A DNA stretch of 64,000 nucleotides from JAKALX01 sp964508715. Lineage in GTDB: Bacteria > Chloroflexota > Dehalococcoidia > Tepidiformales > Tepidiformaceae. The DNA lies in contig CAZDUX010000007.1 in the NCBI GenBank assembly GCA_964508715.1, positions 1-64,000 on the forward strand, read 5' to 3'. Below, one piece after another: positions 43,378 to 52,559 of this stretch (positions are counted from its first letter, which is position 1; each line of letters starts with the position of its first letter). A program made the position numbers and the translations under genes. The notes below the pieces were generated by a model. That model made no database searches. It was not told where the DNA came from and saw only the letters and a list, made by a program, of their open reading frames with translations.

Positions 43378-44001
43378 ATGCATATCACACGAAGGAGTTC
43401 CACCCTGTCCCGCTTCACTACCTTCCGGCTGCTTATCGCCGCCCTGGCTGCCACCGCTCTCCTCTCCGCCGCCTGTGGCGGGGACGATGATGGTTCCAGT
43501 TCTTCGAATTCGAACGATTCCCCCGTCTCCACTGAAAAGAAGGCCAACGATACGAAGGCGAATGATGTGAGTAACGTGTCACTCGATCCGTGCAAGTTGC
43601 TCACGGCCGAGGAAGTCGCGGCTGCGATCGGCAACCCCGTGGACGAGGGCCAGGCCGGTGAGGCGAAGGGCTCACCCCTTGGACAGGCGATCTGCACGTG
43701 GAGCGGCCAGGGCGGGCTTTCGGCCAACTCGCTGCTGGTTTCGGTCGAGCGCTCGAAGGACTTCGCGAAGACGCTGAAGGACCAGGGGTACACCGCAAAG
43801 AAGCTCTACGAGGATGGGAAGAAGATCGCCACCGACGCAACGGATGTCACTGGCGTTGGCGTGGCGGCCTATCGCTCGAAGAACGGTTTGAATGTCCTGG
43901 TAGATGGCGCGACGTTCAACGTGAGCCTCATCACGAGCGGCAAGGCGAACGATGCGCAACTCGCCGACCTCGCGAAGAAGGTGGCCACGCGGCTCAAGTA
44001 G
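43378..44001 (+). CDS. DUF3558-like lipoprotein
   Basis: The 207-residue protein has a signal peptide with lipobox LLSAAC (Cys about 33), an Asp/Ser-rich linker and a domain beginning SLDPCKLLTAEEVAAAIG with a second Cys in AICTWSG. This is the pattern of DUF3558 lipoproteins common in actinobacteria. It should be surface-anchored. The function is unknown. Confidence 0.75.
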   Translation: MHITRRSSTLSRFTTFRLLIAALAATALLSAACGGDDDGSSSSNSNDSPVSTEKKANDTKANDVSNVSLDPCKLLTAEEVAAAIGNPVDEGQAGEAKGSPLGQAICTWSGQGGLSANSLLVSVERSKDFAKTLKDQGYTAKKLYEDGKKIATDATDVTGVGVAAYRSKNGLNVLVDGATFNVSLITSGKANDAQLADLAKKVATRLK

Positions 44002-44023
44002 CGGGTTTCGGCCGGGGCGCTCC

Positions 44024-44992
44024 TCACATGGCCCAGTTGGGGCCGAGGAGTGCCTCGAGCCGCCGGCCGATACGGTCCATGCCGAAGGTGCCGCGTCCGA
44101 AGGGGCCGGCCCAACCACTCATCACGACCGCCATCTTGTAGAGGCCGAGCGCCTCGTAGTACTCGAGATGGGTGAGGGGGCTGCCGGTGGTTTCTTCGTA
44201 GGCATCGGAGAGGAGCGTGCGGCCCCTGTCGCCGGGGAACCCCCCGAAGATGGTGAGGAGGGCTGAGTAGAAGCCGAGGTCCGATCGGGGGTCACCTATC
44301 GCGGCGAGTTCCCAGTCGATAACAGCGGCGACCTGTTCGCCTGCGAAGAGGTAGTTGCCGGGATTCGGGTCACCGTGGAGGAGTGCATGGCGGGCGTCGT
44401 CCGGTTCGTGTTCGGCGAGCCAGTGGGCGAGGGCGACGAGCATGGGTGCGCGGCTGATCCGCATCCGCTCGGCGCGAGCACGCCAGACGGCGACGTCGCA
44501 TTCGAGTGGTGATGGCAGTTCTTCGTGCTCGGGATATGGCGCCAGGAATTCGAGGCCGCAGCCGCGCCAGTTGACGGCGTGGATGCGTGCGAGTGCAGCC
44601 GCGGCGGCGAGGAGCCGTTCGCTGGGGCCATACCAGAAGAGCGGAAGTGTCTCAGCTTTCACGCGTTCCATGAGGAAGAACGGAGTGCCGAGGACCTGGC
44701 CGGTGGGTTCGTGCCAGGCGACTGCGGGGACGCAAACGTCGGAGGAGGCGAGGGCACGCATCACGTGGAACTGGCGGCCAATGTCGTACGGCGCCAGCAG
44801 GCCGTCCTGGCGCTGGGGGCGGAGGACAAGGGGAACCTCGAAGGTTGTTCCGTCGCATTCGAGCCGGAGATCGAGCGAAATGGTCTCGTTGCTCGCGCCG
44901 GCGGGGAGACGACCGACCCGTGTAACGTTGACGGCGCGGGCAGAGGGAAGGGTGGCGGCGATGTACGCCTCGAGTTTCGGCCGCCAGTCCAT
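44024..44992 (-). CDS. APH-type phosphotransferase, ACAD10-like
   Basis: The 322-residue kinase-fold protein has an N-lobe with GASNETISLDL, the catalytic loop LLHGDPNPGNYLF and the metal loop AVIDWELAAIGDPRSDL. It belongs to the aminoglycoside-phosphotransferase-like group related to the kinase part of ACAD10, often found among fatty-acid-degradation genes; acting on hydroxyacyl substrates is an inference. Its ATG lies 1 nt after the stop of the paralogous upstream gene. Confidence 0.87.
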   Translation of the reverse strand: MDWRPKLEAYIAATLPSARAVNVTRVGRLPAGASNETISLDLRLECDGTTFEVPLVLRPQRQDGLLAPYDIGRQFHVMRALASSDVCVPAVAWHEPTGQVLGTPFFLMERVKAETLPLFWYGPSERLLAAAAALARIHAVNWRGCGLEFLAPYPEHEELPSPLECDVAVWRARAERMRISRAPMLVALAHWLAEHEPDDARHALLHGDPNPGNYLFAGEQVAAVIDWELAAIGDPRSDLGFYSALLTIFGGFPGDRGRTLLSDAYEETTGSPLTHLEYYEALGLYKMAVVMSGWAGPFGRGTFGMDRIGRRLEALLGPNWAM

Positions 44993-44993
44993 C

Positions 44994-45932
44994 TCAGAGC
45001 TGCTCGAGTTCGCCGATGGCGCGTCGCAGCAGGGATTCCAGGTGTTCCCGCGTGTACCACGGCGAAGACCCGTTGAAGCTCACCCAGCCGTGCCAGATGA
45101 CGCCGAGTTCGAACAGCCAGCGGGCGCGGAACCAGTGCATGCCGTGGACGGGCGCTCCCGACGCGGAAGCGTAAGCCATCGCGAACGGCATCGAATCCGC
45201 CTCCATCCAGGGTGCACCCTTGAGATGGGTGAGGGCGAGGAGGTGCCCGACATCGCTGCGCGGGTCGCTGATGCGCGCCTGCTCCCAGTCGACCACGGCG
45301 ACGACCTTTCCGCCACGAAAGAGGTAGTTGAAGACGTTGATGTCGCCCTGGCAGAGGCTGAGGCGCCCATCGCCGGGCACGGTGCTGCGAAGGGCCTCGT
45401 AGGCGCGGGAGAGGAGTGGGTCGTCCTTGCAGCCAAATGCGGGCATGCGTGCGGCGACGATACCGAGTTCGCTGAGGAGCGCTTCTCTCGGGCCGGGCGG
45501 GATATGGAGGATGCCGAGGCCGAGCGCCCGCCAATCGAGCGAGTGGATGCGGGCAACCATGGCTGTGAAGGCGCCGAAATCGGCATCGGGGGCGTTGCCC
45601 ATGTGCGGTGCGTCCACCCATTCGAGGACGAGAAACGGCGCGCCCAGGACACTGCCGTCACGCTCCTCGCCGAGGACGGCGGGCACGGGCACCGTGGAAT
45701 GGGCGAGCCGGCGCAGGACCTCGCCTTCGCGGAGCACGTCGTATGGCTCGAAGATCCCGCGGTCGCGCTGCATCCGTAACGCGACCGTGGCGGCGGGGCT
45801 GCGGAGTTCGACGCGGCAGGTGATATTGGAGGCGCCGCCCTCCACCGGCGCGATGGAGCGGACGGTCGCGGCCTCGTAGCCGGGAAGCTCGTTCCGTAAC
45901 CAGCGTTCAAAGGCCGCGGAATCGGGGATCAT
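44994..45932 (-). CDS. APH-type phosphotransferase with Gln in the catalytic loop
   Basis: The 312-residue paralogue of the downstream gene has GGASNITCRV, LVLEWVDAP, the catalytic loop LCQGDINVFNYLF (Gln195, Asp197, Asn202) and VVDWEQARISDPRSDVG (Asp215). The loop His found in the neighbour and in most APH enzymes is Gln, while the catalytic Asp and Asn remain, so activity is possible. The start at 45932 is favoured; a start at 45950 adds six residues. The TGAGATG junction implies coupling to the next gene. Confidence 0.85.
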   Translation of the reverse strand: MIPDSAAFERWLRNELPGYEAATVRSIAPVEGGASNITCRVELRSPAATVALRMQRDRGIFEPYDVLREGEVLRRLAHSTVPVPAVLGEERDGSVLGAPFLVLEWVDAPHMGNAPDADFGAFTAMVARIHSLDWRALGLGILHIPPGPREALLSELGIVAARMPAFGCKDDPLLSRAYEALRSTVPGDGRLSLCQGDINVFNYLFRGGKVVAVVDWEQARISDPRSDVGHLLALTHLKGAPWMEADSMPFAMAYASASGAPVHGMHWFRARWLFELGVIWHGWVSFNGSSPWYTREHLESLLRRAIGELEQL

Positions 45933-46118
45933 GCTCCGATTAGGCAGCATCGGCGGGTTGCTGTGCAACACCAGGGGTGTCGGGATGCACCATGGGGCCG
46001 CTTGCAGGCGTATGGTTTGCATCCATGGGGAACCCGCTTTCGACGCGACTACCGTGCGACCTGGCGCTGACACCACTGGAGCCCGGTGAGCGCACAGATT
46101 GCGGAAGGGTGAGCGACC

Positions 46119-46772
46119 GTGGCCACTCCTGAGCGCGGCCATCCGGCCGACCTGCTGCCCGGGCTGGTCCTGGGTACCCTGGACACGGACGAAGCGGCAG
46201 AGGTGGAAACGCACCTCGCGGTGTGCACGGAATGCGCGGCGCGGGTTGCGGAGTTGCGAGGATTTGCCGAGCAGGTGCGGGCGGCCCAGAAGAGGCGGCG
46301 AAGCCCGGGGGCCATCGCAGGCTGGGCCTCTGCGGTTGTCGCGGTAATCGCTCTCATGATGATTACCGGCGGCTTTGCCGGCTACGCGTTTCGCGAGGCC
46401 AACCCGAGTGCGACAGAGCGTGAGGCAGCGCGCCAGGGGGATCTCCTGGAGGCGTTCGCCCAGGGGGATGTGCTCAGCTCCAGCGTGATCGCGGGGGATG
46501 TGAGCGTGACGTTCTTCCGTGCCCCCGGGAAGGGCGTGGGGTTCGCGCGGGTGAGCGGGATGCCCTCGCTGCCGGCGGGCAAGGCATACAAAGCATGGGT
46601 TACGAAGGACGGTGCGAGTTTCGAGGCGGGCACCTTCACCACGAGCCATGGCGGGGTCTGGTTGAGCGCGCCGGATGATCTCGGTGGCTACCAGGCGCTC
46701 GTGTTCACCATCGAAGACCGGGGGGCGCACGAGCCGGCGCAGGCGCCATTTGCGGTGATTCAACTGCAATAA
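46119..46772 (+). CDS. RskA-type transmembrane anti-sigma factor
   Basis: The 217-residue protein has a cytoplasmic zinc anti-sigma domain (HLAVCTECAARVAELR, H-x3-C-x2-C), one membrane segment at about 70-90, and an exterior RskA domain with KAYKAWVTKDG and FEAGTFTTSHGG. It would hold an ECF sigma factor of the SigK type. The start is a GTG at 46119. No sigma-factor gene is adjacent, which is unusual. Confidence 0.83.
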   Translation: MATPERGHPADLLPGLVLGTLDTDEAAEVETHLAVCTECAARVAELRGFAEQVRAAQKRRRSPGAIAGWASAVVAVIALMMITGGFAGYAFREANPSATEREAARQGDLLEAFAQGDVLSSSVIAGDVSVTFFRAPGKGVGFARVSGMPSLPAGKAYKAWVTKDGASFEAGTFTTSHGGVWLSAPDDLGGYQALVFTIEDRGAHEPAQAPFAVIQLQ

Positions 46773-46896
46773 GCGGATTCGCCCGGTCACGCAGGAGATA
46801 GCGGGAGGGCGAGGTTGGTGGCAAGGCGTCGGCTTCGCCACAAGGGTTGCGCATCTCTCGTAGAATCCGGGGCCATCACGGTTCGAGGTGATTGGA

Positions 46897-48105
46897 ATGG
46901 CAGCTCCGCTCGATGGGATACGCGTACTCGAGGTGGCGAACTGGCTCGCTGTCCCGGCTGCGACAGCCCTGATGGCCGACCTCGGGGCGGAAGTCATCAA
47001 GGTCGAGCCGCCGCTCCAGGGGGACATCTACCGCTATTTTGTCCTTCGCTCGATGGGTTACGACTATGACTTTGCGACGAATTACGCCTTCCAGCTCGAT
47101 AACCGTGGGAAGAAGTCGGTGACGGTCGGGCTCGACAAGCCGGGTGGCCCGGAGATCGTGCGGGAACTGGCTGCGAGTTGCGACATCTTCGTGACGAACC
47201 TGGTGCAAGAACGGCGTGTGAAGTACGGGCTGACGGTTGAGGATGTACGCGCTGTTGCTCCGAAGGCGGTGTACGTGTCGTTCAGTGGTTACGGTACGCG
47301 GGGGCCCGACGCGACACGTTCGGGGTTCGATTTCGCTGCGTTCTGGGCGGCAAGCGGCATCATGGGGCTCCTTGCGGAGCCGGACGCACCGCCGCCGCTC
47401 TGCCGCGGCGGCCAGGGCGACCATTCGACGGCACTCAATATCCTCTCGGCCACTCTCGCGGCGCTGAAGATGCGTGACCTCAGCGGTGAGGGGCAGCACG
47501 TCGAGACGACGCTCCAGGCCAGTGGCATGTGGACGATTGCGGGTGACTATGCGGCATCTCTTGCCTCGAAGATGGACGCTCCCCGGATCAGCCGGAAATC
47601 GCCGACGAACCCGATCTGGAACTCCTACCTCTGTGCCGATGGAAGCTGGCTCCTGCTGGTGATGCCGGTGCCGTTCCCGCTCTACTGGCCACGGTTCTGC
47701 ACGATGGTGGATCGGCCAGACTGGGCCGAGGCCTACAAGGATTTAACCGCTCTTCGGGCTGATACGGCGCCACTCGCGGCGGCCATCGACGAGATCATGA
47801 TCCGGCACGACCGTGCTCACTGGATGCGGGAGATGGATGCGCATGGCCTGATCTGGGCGCCGGTGGCGAAGGTGCAGGAGGTCGCCAACAGTGTGCAGGT
47901 GCGGGAGATGGGCTGGATAACGGAGGTGGAGCATCCGCAGTTCGGGACGTTCGAGACGCTGGACACGCCGTTCCACCTGTATGGCAGCGACACAGGTGTG
48001 CGAGGGCCGGCGCCGGAGATCGGGGAGCACACCTTCGATGTGCTGAGCGAACTCGGCATCGACGCTGACCGGCTTGGAAAGCTGGCGGCAGACGGGGTGA
48101 TCTGA
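46897..48105 (+). CDS. CaiB/BaiF family CoA-transferase
   Basis: The 402-residue protein is a family III CoA-transferase: PLDGIRVLEVANWLAVPAATALMADLGAEVIKVEPP, the NRGKKSVTVGL region, FSGYGTRGP, and the catalytic Asp in CRGGQGDHSTALN. It would exchange CoA between organic acids. GAGGTGAT lies 5 nt before the ATG; TAGAAT 31 nt upstream may be the -10 box. A second member is at 56412-57590. Confidence 0.92.
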   Translation: MAAPLDGIRVLEVANWLAVPAATALMADLGAEVIKVEPPLQGDIYRYFVLRSMGYDYDFATNYAFQLDNRGKKSVTVGLDKPGGPEIVRELAASCDIFVTNLVQERRVKYGLTVEDVRAVAPKAVYVSFSGYGTRGPDATRSGFDFAAFWAASGIMGLLAEPDAPPPLCRGGQGDHSTALNILSATLAALKMRDLSGEGQHVETTLQASGMWTIAGDYAASLASKMDAPRISRKSPTNPIWNSYLCADGSWLLLVMPVPFPLYWPRFCTMVDRPDWAEAYKDLTALRADTAPLAAAIDEIMIRHDRAHWMREMDAHGLIWAPVAKVQEVANSVQVREMGWITEVEHPQFGTFETLDTPFHLYGSDTGVRGPAPEIGEHTFDVLSELGIDADRLGKLAADGVI

Positions 48106-48129
48106 CACCACCCGGCCCCGCCAAGATGG

Positions 48130-49200
48130 TCAGTCGATACGAATGGCGGACCGGCGAAAACGTCCAACCACATCGGGGTCGGGGATGATGGAGGTCTTCG
48201 CATCGCGCTTGCCGGCGTAATCGAACGAGCTGAGGACGTAGCGGATGCTCTCGAGGCGGGCCGCGCGCTTATCGTTCGCCTTGACGATGATCCATGGGCT
48301 GAAACTGGTGTGGGTGCGGCCGAACATCATCTCCTTGTAGCGGGTGTATTCGTCCCAGAGCTCCTGGCCACGCTCGTCGATGGGGCTCAGCTTCCATTGC
48401 TTCAGGGGGTTGTTCCGGCGCGATTCGAAGCGCGCGTGCTGCACCTCTTTGGAGATGGAGAACCAGAACTTGACGAGGTCGACGCCGTCCTCGACGAGCA
48501 TGTGCTCAAATTCGGGGACGTGGCGCATGAAGCGTTCGTACTGCTCGGGTGTGCAGAAGCCGTTGACGGGCTCGACCACGGCGCGGTTGTACCAGGAACG
48601 GTCGAAGAACACGATTTCGCCGCGGTTGGGGAGCTGGCGCATGTAACGCTGGAAGTACCACTGGCCGGTCTCGTCGTCGGTGGGCTTTGGGAGCGCGACG
48701 ACACGCATGGCACGGGGGTTGAGGTGTTCGATGAAGCGGCGGATGGTGCCACCCTTTCCGGCGGCGTCGCGTCCTTCGAAGATGATGCAGACGCGGCGGC
48801 CACTACTCTGCACCCAGCGCTGGAGCTTTACGAGTTCGACCTGCAGGAGCTCGAGTTCGTACTCGTACTGCATCGCCTTCTTGATCCGGCCGACACTGAC
48901 GTTCTTCGTGCGAAGGAGCTGGATGAACTCGCGCGAGGTGTGGAGGTCGGTGAGTTCGTCGCGGAGGATTACCTCCTCGGGGATGGGTACCCATTTCGTC
49001 GTATGGATAGCGTCGGCCACGGCGTCGAGCGTGTTTTCGTCGATCTCTGCATCAGCGGGGAGCATCGTCCGGAGCACGCTCATGAGCTCACGCTTGAGCG
49101 ACCGGGCGTCGTCGTGCGTTGTGTTCGGAGAACGACCGTTGAAGCTGACGACCGGTGGAGGCGTGTCGGCATGGTTTGAAGAGCTATCGTGCTTGTTCAT
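48130..49200 (-). CDS. ppk2: Polyphosphate kinase 2
   Basis: PPK2 uses polyphosphate to phosphorylate nucleotides or the reverse. The 356-residue protein has Walker A FEGRDAAGKGG (141-151), lid-region NPRAMRVVALPKPTDDE, Walker B FFDRSWYNRAVVEPVNGF, and SPIDERGQELWDEYTRYKEMM. The first 80 residues form an extra N-terminal region. The start is ATG 49200 (MNKHDSSSN) with AAGGA upstream; the open frame beyond looks noncoding. Confidence 0.93.
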   Translation of the reverse strand: MNKHDSSSNHADTPPPVVSFNGRSPNTTHDDARSLKRELMSVLRTMLPADAEIDENTLDAVADAIHTTKWVPIPEEVILRDELTDLHTSREFIQLLRTKNVSVGRIKKAMQYEYELELLQVELVKLQRWVQSSGRRVCIIFEGRDAAGKGGTIRRFIEHLNPRAMRVVALPKPTDDETGQWYFQRYMRQLPNRGEIVFFDRSWYNRAVVEPVNGFCTPEQYERFMRHVPEFEHMLVEDGVDLVKFWFSISKEVQHARFESRRNNPLKQWKLSPIDERGQELWDEYTRYKEMMFGRTHTSFSPWIIVKANDKRAARLESIRYVLSSFDYAGKRDAKTSIIPDPDVVGRFRRSAIRID

Positions 49201-49643
49201 CCGATCCGTGTCCTTTTTGAACGTACCATTGATGATGCGAAGGCTGCCGCCTCGAACGCGCTGCGCGGCGCTGTCATGTTTCCTCGAGATGAACCTCCCT
49301 CGCTCGCGACCGGAACGCCCACCTGGACGTGTCTTGATGATCGGTTGGCCGGGGCCCGCTGAGCAGCCTCCCGCACGGTCGCACCCAGCCCAGCGTCTAC
49401 CGCCGGCCGCCAGACGTCCAGCGGTGGGAGGAACGACGCTTCGCCTGCTCCTCTGGAGAGACTGCCGGGCGGCGAATGGTTTATACAGAAAGGTGCAATT
49501 GTGACCTGAGTCAACCGGAAGGGTATCCGAAAGGTGTACGCTCAATGTCAAGGCGGCGGCCGGCGTGCCTCGGCGTTGAATGCGAGCCGCGAGTCGAACG
49601 GCTCCAGCGTTGAGCCTGCTGTTGAGTGGCCGCCGGTGTGGCT
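49201..49643. other. Divergent intergenic region, about 440 nt
   Basis: I see no gene here. Open frames crossing it are extensions of the PPK2 frame or its shadow. There is a slightly AT-richer stretch at 49478-49545 (GGTTTATACAGAAAGG...), where a promoter for one of the two divergent genes may lie. Confidence 0.3.
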
Positions 49644-50231
49644 ATGGATCGGGATCTTGTTACCGAAGCCGGCTTTGAGTCGTTCCCTGCTAGCGACCCA
49701 CCTTCGTTCACGGCAACGAGTGGCGCCGGCGAACCGGACCGGGCGCTGCGGGATGCGGATATCGCCGAACGCTGGCAGACGGTCTTCACCGAGGTCGACC
49801 TGGAGAAGCTTCCGGAACCGGGGCAGGTGCACCTCGCGCTGTTGGATGCGAGCCACCTCCTCGAAGAGGCGCTCGAGGGTTGCCAGCGCACGGAGGACGA
49901 CGGCGAGCACGTGGTGAACCACCTCATCGGGCTGCGCGAGGAACTCGGGAGGCACCGGGCGAACATCCGGACCCAGGGCCTCACCGATGAGATAGCGACC
50001 GAGGGGCCTTGGCTGCTTTCGCACGTGGAACACCTGCTCCAGCATCACGACAAGCTGGACCTCGAGATCGCCCGGGCCCACGCGGAATTCCGGGGAGAGG
50101 AGGATATCCGCCGCGCAACTGACCGCGTCTGCCGCCGCGCGAAGAGCATCCTCGCCTCGCTCCAGACGATGCTCACCGTGGAGCACTCGCTCATCATGGC
50201 CCAGTTCTGCGAGCCGCCTGCCCACGATTGA
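49644..50231 (+). CDS. Helical protein with N-terminal FPASDPPSFT motif, function unknown
   Basis: The 195-residue protein starts with GFESFPASDPPSFTATSGAG, a motif I recall at the N-terminus of many small uncharacterised bacterial proteins. The remaining 150 residues are charged and predicted all-helical, with several His (HLLEEALEG, HVVNHLIGLREELGRHR, HVEHLLQHHDKLDLE) suggesting a four-helix or hemerythrin-like bundle. That is a guess from the pattern. Confidence 0.6.
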   Translation: MDRDLVTEAGFESFPASDPPSFTATSGAGEPDRALRDADIAERWQTVFTEVDLEKLPEPGQVHLALLDASHLLEEALEGCQRTEDDGEHVVNHLIGLREELGRHRANIRTQGLTDEIATEGPWLLSHVEHLLQHHDKLDLEIARAHAEFRGEEDIRRATDRVCRRAKSILASLQTMLTVEHSLIMAQFCEPPAHD

Positions 50232-50271
50232 CCGGGGACGGGGGATACCGCTGTCCGGATGGCCCAGCGGT

Positions 50272-51462
50272 TCAGTGCGCGGCCGTGGCCGACCCTTCTA
50301 TGAGGCGGAGGCCGAACTCGACGCCCAGCGGGAGGGCGTCTTCGTCGATGACAAAGCCGGGGTCGTGGTGGCGGCCGGCGATCCCCTTGGGTTCGTTTCG
50401 AGCGCCGAGCCAGAAGTAGCAACCCGGGATTTCCTGGAGGAACTCGGCCATGTCCTCGGCCCCCATGCTGGCAAAGCTGTAGATGTTTTCCGGGCCGAAG
50501 AATGCCGCTGCCTGGTCCATCACGTAGGCGGTTACCGCCGTGTCGTTGACAAGGGGCGGGCAGCTCGTCTGTTGCTGGAATCGGTAGCCGGCGCCAAACG
50601 CGGAGCAGACGCCGGCAACGACACGTTCCGCCGCGACGAGCATCTCCTCGCGAACGCGGTCGGTATAGGTGCGAATCGTTCCGGTGAGGGTGGCGGACTC
50701 GGCGATGACGTTCCAGCGGAAGCCGGCGTTCATCGTGCCAATCGTCAGGACTGCGGTGTCGGCAGGGGCAAGCGAGCGGCTGACCACGGACTGGAGGGCG
50801 GTGATGATATGACCGGCGACGAGGACGGCGTCGACAGATTGCTGCGGTGCTGCAGCGTGCCCGCCGCGCCCGACGACCTCGATTTCGAACCAGGTGGGGG
50901 CGGCAAAGAATGGGCCCGCCGCCACGTTAATGGCCCCGAGCGGCACGTCGGCACTGATGTGAAGGCCGAGTGCGCGGCTGATCCGTGGCGATTCGAGCAC
51001 GCCTTCGTCGAGGCAGGCGCGGGCACCTCCGGCGGCCTCCTCTGCTGGCTGGAAGACGAACCGCACCGACCCTGCCAGCGCGTTGCGCCGTGCTTGCAAC
51101 GCCTCAGCGATGCCGAGGGCGATCGCCGTGTGCGCATCGTGTCCGCAGGCGTGCATTACGCCCCCGTTCCTCGAGGCGAAGGGGAGGCCCGTCTTTTCGG
51201 GTACGGGGAGGGCGTCGATATCGGCTCGCCAGAGAACACCAATCCCCGGGCGCGAGCCGTGGATGACGCCGGTTGCGCCAGTCCGGGCGATGGGCCGGAC
51301 ATCTTCGAGGCCGAGTTGCGAGAGGCGCTCCAGGATGACTCGCTGGGTGCGTGTTTCCTTCCAGGACAGCTCCGGGTGTTCGTGCAAGTCCCGGCGCGTG
51401 GCGATGAGCCGCTCGCGCAAGGCGCGAACCTCCGGCCGGATCGAAAGAAAGCCGTCTCCCAT
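50272..51462 (-). CDS. M20 family metal-dependent amidohydrolase
   Basis: The 396-residue amidohydrolase has LHEHPELSWKE, the metal site MHACGHDAHTAIALG, FQPAEEAAGGARACLDEGVL and the dimerisation domain VVGRGGHAAAPQQSVDAV. This is the hippurate hydrolase / N-acyl-amino-acid hydrolase branch. It would free an acyl group from an amino acid or indole-acid conjugate. Paired ATCGACAA repeats lie just upstream of its ATG. Confidence 0.93.
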   Translation of the reverse strand: MGDGFLSIRPEVRALRERLIATRRDLHEHPELSWKETRTQRVILERLSQLGLEDVRPIARTGATGVIHGSRPGIGVLWRADIDALPVPEKTGLPFASRNGGVMHACGHDAHTAIALGIAEALQARRNALAGSVRFVFQPAEEAAGGARACLDEGVLESPRISRALGLHISADVPLGAINVAAGPFFAAPTWFEIEVVGRGGHAAAPQQSVDAVLVAGHIITALQSVVSRSLAPADTAVLTIGTMNAGFRWNVIAESATLTGTIRTYTDRVREEMLVAAERVVAGVCSAFGAGYRFQQQTSCPPLVNDTAVTAYVMDQAAAFFGPENIYSFASMGAEDMAEFLQEIPGCYFWLGARNEPKGIAGRHHDPGFVIDEDALPLGVEFGLRLIEGSATAAH

Positions 51463-51478
51463 AGGCGGAAGCTTAGGA

Positions 51479-51503
51479 TTGTCGATCGCTGGTTGTCGAT
51501 TGC
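51479..51503. repeat. Paired ATCGACAA repeats upstream of the M20 gene
   Basis: TTGTCGATCGC at 51479-51489 and TTGTCGATTGC at 51493-51503 (plus strand) read as two GCNATCGACAA units, 14 nt apart, in the gene direction, starting 17 nt before the ATG. Confidence 0.55.
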
Positions 51504-51557
51504 GCGTTGGAGGAAGCGGTGCCGGTGCCTGGCCGGCTTCGGTTGCGAAAGGGGGAT

Positions 51558-52493
51558 TCAGTCTGCTGGTTCGGCCGCGGTTCGCCAGGTGAGGGTGGCC
51601 ACGCGCCGCCAGAGCGAGGAGAGGGGGACCTGCTGGACGAGTGCGACGCCGGAGATGATGAACACAAGCCCGAGGATGAGGTTCCAGCCAACCACCTCAT
51701 CGAGGACCAGCCAGCCGAGGAAGACTCCCACGGGGGGCATCAGGTAGGTGACCACGGCGGAGCGCACGGGACCCGCCTCCTTGAGGAGCCAGGTGAAGGC
51801 GACGATCGCCACACCCGAACCGACCCCGCCGAGGAGAAGAAGGCTTGCGATTGGGCCGGCTGACACGTTCATCTCCGAGTAGGCACCGGTGAACAACGCC
51901 ACAGGCATGAGGTAGAGCGCACAGAACGTGATCTGCGAGGCGGCGAGTGGGAGGGGTCTGACATGCTTCAACCACCTGCTGATGCACACGTTGGAGAGCG
52001 CGTAGCAGCCCGTTGCTGCGGCCATCAGGAGGATTGCGATCATGCCGGCGCGGTCGGCGTTCAGCATGTCCTGGCCCATCAGGATGAAGACGCCACCAAA
52101 GCCAAGCAGGAGTCCGGCCATCCGTGCCCCGCTCATGCGGTCTGCCTTCAGCAGCACCAGGGCGAAGATGGTCGACCAGATGGGCTGGAGGGCATTGACG
52201 ACGCTTGATGCACCGCTCGGTGAGTGCTTTGCGGCGATTGGAAACAGCGTCCACGGGAAAGCGAAGTTGAAGAAACCGAGGAGAGCAAGGGCTGCCCATG
52301 TGCGGAGATCGCGCGGGAACTGGTCGCGGGCATGCCAGGCGAGGGGAAGGAGGGTGAGGGCGCCGAGTGCCGAGCGGCCGGCGCTCACTCCCGTTGGTGC
52401 CATGTTGGAATCCACCAGCACCTTGATGAACAGGAACGACGCGCCCCAGGTTGCGCCGAGTACGAGCAGGACGGTGAGTTGTCTCGTTGTCAC
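51558..52493 (-). CDS. EamA/DMT-family transporter
   Basis: The 311-residue protein has ten hydrophobic segments in two five-helix repeats, starting LTVLLVLGATWGASFLFIKVLVD and ending with MPPVGVFLGWLVLDEVVGWN, the DMT/EamA hallmark. It probably exports a metabolite or amino acid. It follows the Cys-cluster gene on the same strand with a 66-nt gap. Confidence 0.92.
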   Translation of the reverse strand: MTTRQLTVLLVLGATWGASFLFIKVLVDSNMAPTGVSAGRSALGALTLLPLAWHARDQFPRDLRTWAALALLGFFNFAFPWTLFPIAAKHSPSGASSVVNALQPIWSTIFALVLLKADRMSGARMAGLLLGFGGVFILMGQDMLNADRAGMIAILLMAAATGCYALSNVCISRWLKHVRPLPLAASQITFCALYLMPVALFTGAYSEMNVSAGPIASLLLLGGVGSGVAIVAFTWLLKEAGPVRSAVVTYLMPPVGVFLGWLVLDEVVGWNLILGLVFIISGVALVQQVPLSSLWRRVATLTWRTAAEPAD

Positions 52494-52559
52494 CTGAAAG
52501 AGATGAGCCTCGCGGGCGAGCGTAGCGGGTAATGAGCTTTCGCGCCTCGGCCAATCGCC

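Noticed and set aside
46025..46132. 35-codon frame upstream of the anti-sigma gene
   Set aside because: It has no Shine-Dalgarno, overlaps the anti-sigma start and shows no sigma-factor features.
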